This document shows positions 33,031-41,159 of a DNA stretch of 64,000 bases, in pieces. The DNA lies in the NCBI RefSeq assembly GCF_029428875.1, contig NZ_JAJSOO010000001.1, positions 806,001 to 870,000 on the forward strand, given 5' to 3'. Source of the stretch: Streptomyces sp. JH34. Its GTDB lineage: Bacteria > Actinomycetota > Actinomycetes > Streptomycetales > Streptomycetaceae. The position numbers and the translations under genes are program-made. A model generated the notes under the pieces. It saw only the letters and a program-made list of their open reading frames with translations, had not been told where the DNA came from and ran no database searches. How positions within the stretch are numbered: position 1 is the stretch's first letter; the number at the start of each line of letters is the position of its first letter.

Positions 33031-33061
33031 TTGACCTCAACGTTACTTGAGGTCCTAGCGT
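33031..33061 (+). promoter_or_regulatory. SoxR-type promoter box before the ABC exporter gene
   Basis: GACCTCAA (33033-33040) and TTGAGGTC (33047-33054) are perfect 8-base arms around CGTTAC; the 18-base core CCTCAA-CGTTAC-TTGAGG matches the SoxR consensus CCTCAAGTTAACTTGAGG except in the centre. The -35 TTGACC (33031-33036) and -10 TAGCGT (33056-33061) are 19 bases apart, the over-long spacing that MerR-family activators correct. In S. coelicolor SoxR controls an ABC transporter gene, SCO7008, and responds to redox-active antibiotics. Confidence 0.85.
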
Positions 33062-33094
33062 GCCATGCGTACCGACCGACTCAGGAGGCACCGC

Positions 33095-34984
33095 ATGGAC
33101 ATGGAAGTCACCGCGTGGCATTCACTGCACAGCACGATGAACGCGCAGAAGGACCGGAGACCCTTCTCCCGGGCCACACTGCACCGCATCGCGGCGTTCG
33201 CCCGGCCGCACCGGGGCAGGATCGTGAAGTTCCTGCTCCTCAGCGTGGTCACCGCCCTGCTGGCGGTGGCCACGCCGGTGCTGGCGGGATGGGTCGTCGA
33301 CGCGATCGTGCGGGGGGAGGACGGCGGTACGGTCACCGGGCTCGCCCTGCTCATCGCCCTGATCGCCGTCACGGAGGCGGGCCTCGGGCTCCTCACCCGG
33401 TGGCTGTCGGCGACCCTCGGTGAGGGGCTGATCCTCGATCTGCGCACCACCGTGTTCGACCACGTACAGCGGATGCCCGTCGCCTTCTTCACGCGCACCA
33501 GGACCGGTGCGCTGGTCAGCCGGCTCAACAACGACGTGATCGGCGCCCAGAGGGCGTTCAGCAACACGCTCTCGGGCGTCGTCTCCAATCTCGTCACCCT
33601 GCTGCTGACCCTGACGGTCATGCTGACGATCTCCTGGCAGATCACGCTGCTGGCCCTGGTCCTGCTGCCGGTGTTCGTCCTCCCCGCCCGCAGGCTCGGT
33701 GCGCGGATGGCGGACCTCCAGCGGGAGGCCGCGGGCCACAACGCCACCATGGGTACGCAGATGACCGAGCGCTTCTCCGCTCCGGGCGCGACACTCGTCA
33801 AGCTCTTCGGACGGCCGGCCGACGAGTCCGCCGAATTCGCCGTCCGCGCGGGCCGGGTGCGGGACATCGGCGTCCGTACGGCGATGCTCCAGTCCACCTT
33901 CGTCACGGCGCTCACCCTGGTGTCCGCGCTGGCCCTCGCCCTGGTCTACGGGCTGGGCGGGCACTACGCCCTGAGCGGCAGCCTGGAGCCCGGGGCCGTC
34001 GTCGCCCTGGCCCTGCTCCTCACCCGGCTCTACGCGCCCCTGACGGCCCTGGCCGGGGCGCGGGTCGAGGTGATGAGCGCCCTGGTCAGCTTCGAGCGGG
34101 TCTTCGAGATCCTCGACCTGAAGCCACTGATCGCCGAGAAGCCGGATGCCCGCCGGGTCCCGGACGGGCCGGTGTCCGTGGAGTTCGACGGGGTGTCCTT
34201 CGGTTACCCCTCCGCCGACAGGGTCTCGCTCGCCTCGCTCGAGGAGGTCGCCACCCTCGCCCCTGGGGACGGCGCGCAGGTGCTGCACGACGTCTCCTTC
34301 ACCGCGGAGCCGGGCCGGATGGTGGCCCTCGTCGGCTCCTCCGGGGCCGGGAAGTCGACGATCGCCCAGCTGCTCCCCCGGCTGTACGACACCGACGCGG
34401 GATCCGTGCGGCTGAACGGTGTCGACGTCCGCGACCTCACGGCCGACTCGATCCGCGAGACGCTCGGCATGGTCACGCAGGACGGGCACCTCTTCCACGA
34501 GTCGGTGCGCGCCAATCTGCTGCTCGCCCGGCCGGAGGCCACCGAGGACGAGATCTGGGACGCGTTGCGCCGTTCCCGTCTGGACGGCCTGGTGGCGTCG
34601 CTGCCCGAGGGACTGGACACAGTGGTCGGCGAGCGCGGCTACCGGCTCTCCGGCGGCGAGCGCCAGCGGCTCACCATCGCACGGCTGCTGCTGGCCCGTC
34701 AGCGGGTGGTGATCCTGGACGAGGCGACCGCGCACCTGGACTCCACCTCGGAGGCGGCGGTCCAGGAGGCGCTGGCCGAGGCACTCGAGGGCCGCACGGC
34801 CGTGGTGATCGCCCACCGGCTCTCCACGGTCCGGGCCGCCGACCTGATCCTGGTCGTCGAGGCCGGCCGGGTCGTCGAACGCGGCACGCACGAGGAACTG
34901 CTGGCCGCCGGAGGACGGTACGAGGAGCTGCACCGCACCCAGTTCGAACGCCCGGGGGCCGCCGACGACCACCCGGTGCGCTGA
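33095..34984 (+). CDS. ABC exporter (fused membrane and ATPase domains), SoxR regulon type
   Basis: A 629-residue half-transporter. Residues about 30-330 form six membrane helices (for example VVTALLAVATPVLAGWVVDA). The ATPase follows with Walker A GSSGAGKST at about residue 413, the signature LSGGERQR near 519, Walker B VVILDEATA near 541 and the switch AHRLSTVRAADLI. Such homodimers export drugs or lipids. AGGAGG is 6 bases before the ATG at 33095. The promoter carries a SoxR box, and one S. coelicolor SoxR target (SCO7008) is an ABC transporter, so this is probably its counterpart, exporting redox-active metabolites or their products. Confidence 0.94.
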   Translation: MDMEVTAWHSLHSTMNAQKDRRPFSRATLHRIAAFARPHRGRIVKFLLLSVVTALLAVATPVLAGWVVDAIVRGEDGGTVTGLALLIALIAVTEAGLGLLTRWLSATLGEGLILDLRTTVFDHVQRMPVAFFTRTRTGALVSRLNNDVIGAQRAFSNTLSGVVSNLVTLLLTLTVMLTISWQITLLALVLLPVFVLPARRLGARMADLQREAAGHNATMGTQMTERFSAPGATLVKLFGRPADESAEFAVRAGRVRDIGVRTAMLQSTFVTALTLVSALALALVYGLGGHYALSGSLEPGAVVALALLLTRLYAPLTALAGARVEVMSALVSFERVFEILDLKPLIAEKPDARRVPDGPVSVEFDGVSFGYPSADRVSLASLEEVATLAPGDGAQVLHDVSFTAEPGRMVALVGSSGAGKSTIAQLLPRLYDTDAGSVRLNGVDVRDLTADSIRETLGMVTQDGHLFHESVRANLLLARPEATEDEIWDALRRSRLDGLVASLPEGLDTVVGERGYRLSGGERQRLTIARLLLARQRVVILDEATAHLDSTSEAAVQEALAEALEGRTAVVIAHRLSTVRAADLILVVEAGRVVERGTHEELLAAGGRYEELHRTQFERPGAADDHPVR

Positions 34985-35038
34985 TCCCTCGGTACGGACC
35001 GCACCGCTCCCGCCTTCTGCCCCCGACCGAAACCGGGC

Positions 35039-35268
35039 GGCGGAGTGCGGCACGCCTCCGGCCTGGTGGGGGCGGCGGCGACGACGGAGCAGGCGCTGCG
35101 CATGACGGCGCTCGGGGGTGGCGTCCACGTCGTGGGGCCGGCAGGCGACGGCGGGCGCCTGACGCTGTCGACCTGGTGTCCCGGCGGATCGCGCTGGGCG
35201 AGATCGACGCCGGTTACGGGACCCTCCGCGACCCGGACGTGGCGCGGGTCGTCGTCACGTCCTTCTGA
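35039..35268 (+). pseudogene. alcohol dehydrogenase remnant (zinc-dependent MDR type)
   Basis: Two pieces of one MDR alcohol dehydrogenase can be read in different frames. GGVRHASGLVGAAATTEQAL, then RMTALGGGVHVVGPAGD (frame of 35039) matches the NAD-domain strand GGVDxAFExxGxxxTxxQAL...GGTxVVVG. DLVSRRIALGEIDAGYGTL, then RDPDVARVVVTSF and a stop (frame of 35170) matches the C-terminus of the same family. A frameshift and an internal deletion lie near 35150-35170, and the N-terminal two thirds are missing. No start or ribosome site is found. It fills part of the 502-base gap after the ABC exporter gene; the rest, 35269-35486, holds nothing I recognise. Confidence 0.6.
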
Positions 35269-35486
35269 GCCCGCGCCCGGCGGGAGCGAGGGGGCGAGGG
35301 CGGGGTCCCGGCCTCCCGGGGGCGGCCTGTCGGCGTTGCGTGTCCTCCGGGCGCGCTCGTAACGTGAGCGGTGTCCGTCGAGCCGGCCGACCAGGCCGGT
35401 GGCCTGCGCGGCCGGTCTCGGCAGGTCCGGCCGCCCTCGGGGCCGGCCATGCCCGAACAGCCTCCCCGCGATGGAACCAGGTACGA

Positions 35487-36677
35487 ATGAGTCAGTCACA
35501 GTCCGCCGCCGACGCGTGGCACCGGCCGATGGTCGCCCGCCTCTCCAGCGAGAAACACCGCCCGGCGACCGCCCTCGAGCTGTTCTTCGACCTGTGTTTC
35601 GTCGCCGCCGTCGCCCAGGCGTCGGGGGCCTTCGAGCACGAACTCGCCGAAGGCCGCATCGCCCACGGGGTCCTCGGCTACGCGATGGTGTTCTTCGCGA
35701 TCTGGTGGGCCTGGATGAACTTCACCTGGTTCGCCTCCGCGTACGACACCGACGACGTCCCCTACAGGCTGCTCACACTGGTCCAGATCGCCGGCGCGCT
35801 CGTCCTGGCCGCCGGCGCGGCGGAGGCCCTGGAGCACGAGGACTTCACCGTCATCACCTGGGGCTACGTCGTCATGCGGCTCGCCATGGTCACCCAGTGG
35901 CTGCGCGCGGCCCGTTCCGACTCCGAGCACCGTCGCTGCTGTGTGCGCTACGCGGTCGGCATCCTGATCGTGCAGGCCGGCTGGGTCGCCCGCCTCGCCC
36001 TGCCCGACGACTGGGGACTGCCGCTCTTCGCGGTCCTGGTCGTCGCGGAGCTCGCCGTCCCCGTCTGGGCCGAGAGCGCGGGCAACACCACCTGGCACCC
36101 CCACCACATCGCCGAACGGTACGGCCTGTTCACCCTGATCGTTCTCGGCGAGACCATCACGGCGGCGACGGTGGCCGTCCGTACGGCCCTCGACGACGAG
36201 ACGGCCCTCGGTGACATCGCGACCCTGGTCGTCGGCGGCCTGCTGACCGTGTTCGCCCTGTGGTGGCTCTACTTCGCCCAGAACGCCCCACGCCGTCTGA
36301 CGAACCTCAGGTCCGCGATCCTCTGGGGTTACGGCCATTACGCCGTCTTCGCGTCGGCCGCCGCCGTGGGTGCCGGGCTGGCCCTGGGCGTCGCCCACAC
36401 CACCGGTCACGGCCACCTCTCCGACCACGCGGCCGCCGCGGCGTTCACCGTCCCGGTGGCCGTGTTCATCACCCTGGTGTGGCTCCTGCACCACCGGGGC
36501 CGCGAGATCCGCAGCCGGAACGACCTCATCCATCCGTCGGCGGTCCTCGCGGTGCTGGCCATGACGTTCACTCCGAGCCCGGTCCTCGCCACCGGCGCCG
36601 TCGCCGCCGCGCTCGTCGGAGCGACGCTGTTCGTGGCGGCGCGTCCGCGCGCGGGGGCGGACCTCACGGAGGGCTGA
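35487..36677 (+). CDS. low temperature requirement A (LtrA) family membrane protein
   Basis: A 396-residue integral membrane protein of about ten helices. It starts with the LtrA signature RPATALELFFDLCFVAAVAQ (E and D in a FDL-F stretch) and continues IWWAWMNFTWFASAYDTDD. A second motif AERYGLFTLIVLGETI contains a conserved Glu in a membrane helix. The name comes from a Listeria gene needed for growth in the cold; in actinomycetes the function is unknown. The ATG at 35487 has only a short AGG 5 bases upstream. It converges on the PadR/ABC operon with a 40-base gap. Confidence 0.92.
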   Translation: MSQSQSAADAWHRPMVARLSSEKHRPATALELFFDLCFVAAVAQASGAFEHELAEGRIAHGVLGYAMVFFAIWWAWMNFTWFASAYDTDDVPYRLLTLVQIAGALVLAAGAAEALEHEDFTVITWGYVVMRLAMVTQWLRAARSDSEHRRCCVRYAVGILIVQAGWVARLALPDDWGLPLFAVLVVAELAVPVWAESAGNTTWHPHHIAERYGLFTLIVLGETITAATVAVRTALDDETALGDIATLVVGGLLTVFALWWLYFAQNAPRRLTNLRSAILWGYGHYAVFASAAAVGAGLALGVAHTTGHGHLSDHAAAAAFTVPVAVFITLVWLLHHRGREIRSRNDLIHPSAVLAVLAMTFTPSPVLATGAVAAALVGATLFVAARPRAGADLTEG

Positions 36678-36717
36678 GGCGCACCGGCCCGTCGGACCGT
36701 TCGTGGCGGTCAGGCCG

Positions 36718-37434
36718 TCAGATCGCCGCGGCCAGCGCGGGGACGCCCGGTCCGCCGAGATCGTCCAGGGCCACCCGCCGGCCGGAGACGGCCAGGAGCA
36801 GCGAGAGCGCGGGCCCGCTCACCTCCGGCCCTTCGCCGATCGCCACGTCGGCGTCCGAGGCCGTCAGGCGGGCGCGCGCCACGAGCTCCTTGGCCCCGCC
36901 GAAGGAGGCCGGAGTACGGACCTGCAGACGCAGCGACCGGACGACGGCCTCCTCCGGGTAGGAGTGGGCGAGCCCCAGTGCCCGGCGGATGTCCTCTCCG
37001 TGCACGATCTCCTCCACGAGCCGGCTGTCGAGTGGCGCCGGCGGGGTCGACCTGCGCGACGCCACCCGCCGCAGCCGCTCCAGCGTCTCCTGCGGCGAGG
37101 CGCCCCGTTCGCGCTCGACCCCGCGGGCGTTCTGGCGGTCGAAGTCGAACCGCGCGCGGGCGAGACCGGCCAGGAAGCCCAGGCGTGTCGTCCGCGCCGT
37201 GTCGACCAGGTGGGCGACGACGTCGTGCACGGTCCACTCCGCGCAGAGCGACGGCTCCTCCCACCGCCCCTCGTCGAGGCGTTCGAGGTCCCCGATGAGC
37301 GCCGCACGCTCCGCGTGGACCATCGGCCAGACATCTTCCACGGCTACCTCCTCGACCGGGTGCACCCTCCACCACGGCAGACTCAACAGGTCCCGGGAAC
37401 TCATCGGTCCAGCCCGCCGCGGCGTCCATGCCAT
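36718..37434 (-). CDS. maleylpyruvate isomerase-family (MDMPI_N / TIGR03083) protein
   Basis: A 238-residue protein of the mycothiol-dependent maleylpyruvate isomerase-like family. The DinB-like four-helix domain is visible as MVHAERAALIGDLERLDEGR then W-E-E-PSLCAEWTVHDVVAHL, with the metal-type His and Asp in HDVVAHLVD, and EEIVHGEDIRRALG carrying the second His pair. The fold holds a metal and often uses mycothiol, the actinomycete thiol. Its substrate is not shown. The ATG at 37434 overlaps the stop of the permease gene (TGATG); an internal ATG at 37404 is an alternative. It is the last gene of the PadR operon, so it may act on the same compound as the transporter. Confidence 0.85.
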   Translation of the reverse strand: MAWTPRRAGPMSSRDLLSLPWWRVHPVEEVAVEDVWPMVHAERAALIGDLERLDEGRWEEPSLCAEWTVHDVVAHLVDTARTTRLGFLAGLARARFDFDRQNARGVERERGASPQETLERLRRVASRRSTPPAPLDSRLVEEIVHGEDIRRALGLAHSYPEEAVVRSLRLQVRTPASFGGAKELVARARLTASDADVAIGEGPEVSGPALSLLLAVSGRRVALDDLGGPGVPALAAAI

Positions 37435-38765
37435 CAGGTGAAGCGCAGCTCCGCCGGGTGCACCGCGCGCCGAAGGAGCGGCAACGACGTCGCCGCCGCC
37501 AGCAGGCAGGCCGCGTAGACCGTCACGGGGACGAGCAGCGGCAGCAGGGGCACGGGGGCGGTGACCACGACCATGGCGTACCCCACGTACACCACGGTGC
37601 CTCCGAGCCCAGCGAGCAGAAGTGCGGGGGCCAGCGGAAGGGCGGTCTCCAGGAGCGCTGCCTCGGCCAGGACCCTGTGGGGCACCCCGGCCGCGGCCTG
37701 GGCGGCCAGACCCCTGCGCCGGGTGGCCAGCGACTCGGCCGCGCCCACGGCGAGTGCGCAGGCGCTGATCGCCAGGGCGATCAGCACGGCGGCTCCGGCG
37801 AGGTCGATTCCCGTGGTGTAGAAGGCCAGGTCCACCGGGCGGTAATAGTCCGTCAGCGTGTCGAGCAGGATCGCGCGCACTCCGACGAAGCCCACGGCGA
37901 CGACGGTGACGAGCAGCAGCGCCGCATGGGTGCGCGCGGCGGCCCACGGGTCGTGCGCGAGGCGGCTCGCCGCGATGAGCACCGCCGGGCGCTTCGCCCG
38001 GCGGCTGAGGGTGCGGCCGATGAACGCCGCCGACGCGCCTGCCGCCCAGATCGCACCGGCTCCGGTGAGGAGCACCAGTGCCAGTACCAGCAGCACGGGC
38101 GGCGTCACGCGGGGGCCGACCGGGAACAGGAGGAGCAGTGCGGACATGGCGATCAGCGCGACAGCGAGCAGGAAACCGAGTGCCGCCCGTCGTCCCGGGC
38201 CCGGAACCGTCCTGCGCGCGTGCTCGAGGGGCGAGGCCACGACGTGACGGAGGGCGAGGGCACTCACCAGCGCAGCGGCCACCGGCACGGCCAGGACGAC
38301 GGCGGTGAAGCCTGCCCAGGCCACCGGGCGCGGGCTGTGCCCCGTCGCGGCGAGCAGCACCAGGAACACGGCGAATCCGGCCGACGAACCGGCCAGGCAG
38401 GCGAACGCGGACTCCACGGCGGCGATCCTGCGCACCTGCCCCGGGGACGCCCCGGCGAGCCGCAGGCCGGCCATCCGCCGGTAGCGGTGGACAGCGCCGA
38501 TACGCGCGCACTGGCCGAGGAACCCGAGCACGGGTACGAGCAGGAGCACGAGGGTGAACACCACCCCGGCACGCTCGCCGGGCCGGTCCAGGAGGCCGTG
38601 TGCGTAAGGGATCGACACCTGGCCGGACACGGCGGCGACGGTCACGGCGGCGAGCGCGAAGCCCGTGGCGAGCAGGGCTCCGATCAGCGTGAGCGAGGCT
38701 CTCCACCACTCACGGCGTTCCGAGCCGCGCGCGAGGATCCAGGCGATGCGGATGTCAGCCTTCAT
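37434..38765 (-). CDS. FtsX-type ABC transporter permease
   Basis: A 443-residue membrane protein with about ten hydrophobic segments in two groups, each followed by FtsX-like motifs (RYRRMAGLRLAGASPGQVRRI and [20 protein letters not shown]). This is the MacB/LolCE/BceB-type permease layout that moves amphipathic substrates out of the membrane. Its ATG lies 11 bases inside the ATPase gene end, and it is followed by the MDMPI gene with TGATG overlap. Together with the ATPase and PadR regulator it makes a typical stress-responsive export module. Confidence 0.9.
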   Translation of the reverse strand: MKADIRIAWILARGSERREWWRASLTLIGALLATGFALAAVTVAAVSGQVSIPYAHGLLDRPGERAGVVFTLVLLLVPVLGFLGQCARIGAVHRYRRMAGLRLAGASPGQVRRIAAVESAFACLAGSSAGFAVFLVLLAATGHSPRPVAWAGFTAVVLAVPVAAALVSALALRHVVASPLEHARRTVPGPGRRAALGFLLAVALIAMSALLLLFPVGPRVTPPVLLVLALVLLTGAGAIWAAGASAAFIGRTLSRRAKRPAVLIAASRLAHDPWAAARTHAALLLVTVVAVGFVGVRAILLDTLTDYYRPVDLAFYTTGIDLAGAAVLIALAISACALAVGAAESLATRRRGLAAQAAAGVPHRVLAEAALLETALPLAPALLLAGLGGTVVYVGYAMVVVTAPVPLLPLLVPVTVYAACLLAAATSLPLLRRAVHPAELRFT

Positions 38766-39495
38766 GGCGGGCCGCCTTCTGGATGACGACGTCGTCCGAG
38801 CCGGGGTGGAGGACCCCGTCGCTCATTCCCACCTCGCGGTCCGCGTACGCCGCGACCTGCGCGTCGTGGGTGATCAGCAGTACCGCCGTGGCCGACTCCC
38901 GCGCCGTGTGCACGAGAGCGGTCATCACCTGTTCCCCGGCCAGCGTGTCGAGGGCCCCGGTCGGTTCGTCCGCGAAGACCACGCGGGGGCCGGTGACCAG
39001 CGCCCGTGCCAGTGCGACCCGTTGGCTCTGACCGCCACTCATCTCTCCGGGACGGAGTGCCGCCTGGCCCCTGACGCCGAAGCGCTCCAGCCACTCCCCC
39101 GCCTGCTGTTGCGCCGGACCGCGGCGCATGCCGGCGAGCAGCAGCGGCAGCGCAACGTTGTCCAGCGCGGTGAGCTCGGGGATGAGCTGACCGAACTGGA
39201 ACACGACTCCGAAGTCGCTGCGGCGCAGCTCGCCGAGCCGGCCCTCGGACAGCAGGCCGAGCTGTTCGCTCCCGTAGGTGACAGTGCCCTCGTCCGGACG
39301 CACGATCCCCGAAAGGCAGTGCAGCAAGGTGGACTTGCCGCTGCCGCTCGCCCCGGTGACGGCCAGGATCTCGCCCTCGCGGAGTTCCAGGGACACGCCC
39401 CGTAGCGCCTCGGTCCTTCCGTACGACTTCCTCAGCCCGTGCGCCGAAATCAGCGCGGACGACTCCGGGGAGTGCCGTTCTTCCCGTGTGCTCAT
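38755..39495 (-). CDS. ABC transporter ATP-binding protein (LolD/MacB type)
   Basis: A 246-residue ATPase partner of the FtsX-type permease. Walker A is GASGSGKST, the signature is MSGGQSQRVALARAL, and Walker B is VVFADEPTGAL. The order and the short length match LolD/MacB-type export ATPases. The ATG at 39495 overlaps the PadR stop (ATGA), so the regulator, ATPase, permease and MDMPI proteins form one translationally coupled operon. A longer upstream start would run into the PadR gene and is not supported. Confidence 0.94.
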   Translation of the reverse strand: MSTREERHSPESSALISAHGLRKSYGRTEALRGVSLELREGEILAVTGASGSGKSTLLHCLSGIVRPDEGTVTYGSEQLGLLSEGRLGELRRSDFGVVFQFGQLIPELTALDNVALPLLLAGMRRGPAQQQAGEWLERFGVRGQAALRPGEMSGGQSQRVALARALVTGPRVVFADEPTGALDTLAGEQVMTALVHTARESATAVLLITHDAQVAAYADREVGMSDGVLHPGSDDVVIQKAARHEG

Positions 39496-40061
39496 GCTGC
39501 GTTGACCTCCGCTGTGAGGGTGTCGATGCGAGCCGTCGTGGTGGTCATCCACCGCACGTCGGCGTCGAGATGGGCGAGGGCGTAGTCGGCGGACAGGACT
39601 GTGCTGAGGTCGGCGCCCGGTGCGGTCTTGAGCGCGGTGAGCTCGCGCATCCGCTCCATGTGGGCGGCGCGCTGGGCCCTCAGATGCGCGGCGGCGTCCG
39701 GCTTCCGCCCGTCGGGTCCTGTCGGTGCTCCGGCTGCGGCGACGAGGATCGAGACGACGACCTTGGCGAAGATCTCGTTCGTCACGAAGGGGGCCGGGGC
39801 GGTGATCTCGTCCGTCCAGAGGGCCAGTTCGCGTGAACCCTCGTCCGTCGAGCGGTAGAGGGTGCGCTCCGGACCGCCTTCGGAATCGGTGCCGTCGACC
39901 GCCGCCAGTCCGTCCCGGACCAGGCGCTGCAGCGTCGTGTAGACCTGCCCGTACGCGAGCGGGCGGGCCTGAGGGAAACGTGAATCGTACTGCCGCTTCA
40001 GGTCGTAGCCGTGGCAGGGACCGGCAGCGAGCAGCCCCAGGAGGACGTGTCGGGTGCTCAT
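39492..40061 (-). CDS. PadR family transcriptional regulator
   Basis: A 189-residue PadR-type repressor. The winged helix fills residues 1-80: STRHVLLGLLAAGPCHGYDL, LAYGQVYTTLQRLVRDGLAA and the wing PERTLYRSTDEG. The rest is the helical Vir_act_alpha_C-type dimer domain. It heads an operon with an ABC exporter, the usual arrangement for PadR control of efflux genes. A perfect 18-base palindrome 14 bases before the start is its likely operator, giving autoregulation. Inducer unknown. Confidence 0.93.
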   Translation of the reverse strand: MSTRHVLLGLLAAGPCHGYDLKRQYDSRFPQARPLAYGQVYTTLQRLVRDGLAAVDGTDSEGGPERTLYRSTDEGSRELALWTDEITAPAPFVTNEIFAKVVVSILVAAAGAPTGPDGRKPDAAAHLRAQRAAHMERMRELTALKTAPGADLSTVLSADYALAHLDADVRWMTTTTARIDTLTAEVNAA

Positions 40062-40075
40062 GGGCCGACTATATC

Positions 40076-40093
40076 CTCAGTACATGTACTGAG
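40076..40093. promoter_or_regulatory. perfect 18-bp palindrome before padR, likely operator
   Basis: CTCAGTACATGTACTGAG at 40076-40093 is its own exact reverse complement. It lies 14 bases before the PadR start codon in an AT-richer promoter patch, the position expected for autorepression. PadR operators are commonly palindromes with ATGT/ACAT cores, and ACATGT is the centre here. Confidence 0.8.
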
Positions 40094-40110
40094 TGAATAG
40101 TGAGGACGGA

Positions 40111-40144
40111 GTCAGCCGCCGCGGCCGGTGCCGCGACGGCTGAC
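40111..40144 (-). terminator. terminator of the betaine transport operon
   Basis: GTCAGCCG (40111-40118) pairs with CGGCTGAC (40137-40144), and after one mismatch CGCGGC pairs with GCCGCG around a CGGT loop. It lies 31 bases downstream of the stop of the minus-strand binding-protein gene and upstream of the PadR promoter, so it insulates the two operons. Confidence 0.8.
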
Positions 40145-40174
40145 GGGAAGCCGGGAGGGAGCCCTACGCCGAGG

Positions 40175-41158
40175 TCACCTCTCCAGCCACTTCTTCCAGG
40201 TCTCCGGGTGTTCCTCGATCCAGCGGCCGGCCGCCTCGTCGGGTGACAGCCGTTCGGAGGCGATGAGTTCGGACACCTCGTTCTGGTCCCTCTCGGACCA
40301 CTCGAACTTCTTCAGGAAGGCCGCGGCGTCCCCGCCGCGCTTCGAGAAGTCCGCGTTGAGGTACTTCTGGAGCGGGGTCGTCGGGTAGGCGCAGTCGATG
40401 TCGGCCGGGTCCTTGGCCGCGCAGGCGTCGGAGTACTCCGGGAGCTTCACCTCGACCATCGGTACCTCGTTGAACAGCCACTGCGGCTGGTACCAGTAGC
40501 TGAGGAAGGGCTTCTTCTCCTTGGCGAACTGCTGGATCTGGGTGATCTGCGCGGCTTCGGAACCCGCGAAGACGACCTTGTAGTCCAGGCCGAGGTTCTT
40601 CACCAGCGCCTTGTCGTTGGTGACGTAGGACGGCGAACCGTCCATCAGCTGGCCCTTGTCGCCGCTCTCCGCGGTGCGCAGTTCGTCGGCGTACGTGTCG
40701 AGGTTCTTCCAGTCCGTGACGTCCGGGTGCTCGTCCGCCCAGTACTTGGGGACGTACCAGCCGATGTGGCCGGTGACCCCGAGGTCGCCGCCGGGGACGA
40801 TGGTCTTCTTGTCCTTGACGTACAACTGCTCCTGGTCGGGGTGGCCCCAGTCCTCCAGGATGGCGTCCACCCGGCCCTGGCTGAGGGCGTCCCAGGCGGG
40901 GACCTCGTCGGTCTGCACGAGGTCGACGCGGTAGCCCAGCTCGTCCTGGAGGATCTTCTGGGCGACGGCCACGTTGGCCTGCGCGCCGACCCAGGACTGG
41001 ACGGACAGCGTCACGGTCTTGATGTCGGCGGGGGCCGCGAACGGCGAGGCCTGCTTGGTCATGTCCGCCGCGCCGCAGCCGGTGACGGCCAGCAGGGCGG
41101 CCGCCGAGGCGACGATCGCGGACGTACGGAGACGGGCGCGGGTCCGGGTGCGAGCCAT
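40175..41158 (-). CDS. betaine/choline ABC transporter substrate-binding lipoprotein (ProX/OpuAC type)
   Basis: A 327-residue lipoprotein: signal (RTSAIVASAAALLAVTGCG, lipobox VTGC) and an OpuAC-type domain. VTLSVQSWVGAQANVAVAQKI is the family start; WDALSQGRVDAILEDWGHPD and FLSYWYQPQWLF contain the aromatic residues that box quaternary ammonium ligands by cation-pi contacts. It is the last gene of the betA-importer operon. AAGGAG is 8 bases before the ATG. The context with choline-oxidising enzymes suggests choline or glycine betaine as the ligand. Confidence 0.92.
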   Translation of the reverse strand: MARTRTRARLRTSAIVASAAALLAVTGCGAADMTKQASPFAAPADIKTVTLSVQSWVGAQANVAVAQKILQDELGYRVDLVQTDEVPAWDALSQGRVDAILEDWGHPDQEQLYVKDKKTIVPGGDLGVTGHIGWYVPKYWADEHPDVTDWKNLDTYADELRTAESGDKGQLMDGSPSYVTNDKALVKNLGLDYKVVFAGSEAAQITQIQQFAKEKKPFLSYWYQPQWLFNEVPMVEVKLPEYSDACAAKDPADIDCAYPTTPLQKYLNADFSKRGGDAAAFLKKFEWSERDQNEVSELIASERLSPDEAAGRWIEEHPETWKKWLER

Positions 41159-41159
41159 G

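Noticed and set aside
33122..35128. 668-codon frame antisense to the ABC exporter
   Set aside because: The plus strand has Walker A, signature and Walker B motifs in order; the antisense product is Arg/Gly/His/Gln-rich with no fold.
36718..38709. A single 663-residue protein covering the MDMPI gene and part of the permease in one frame
   Set aside because: The upstream two thirds are antisense-like low-complexity text in a different frame of the FtsX permease; the TGATG overlap at 37434 gives a clean start.
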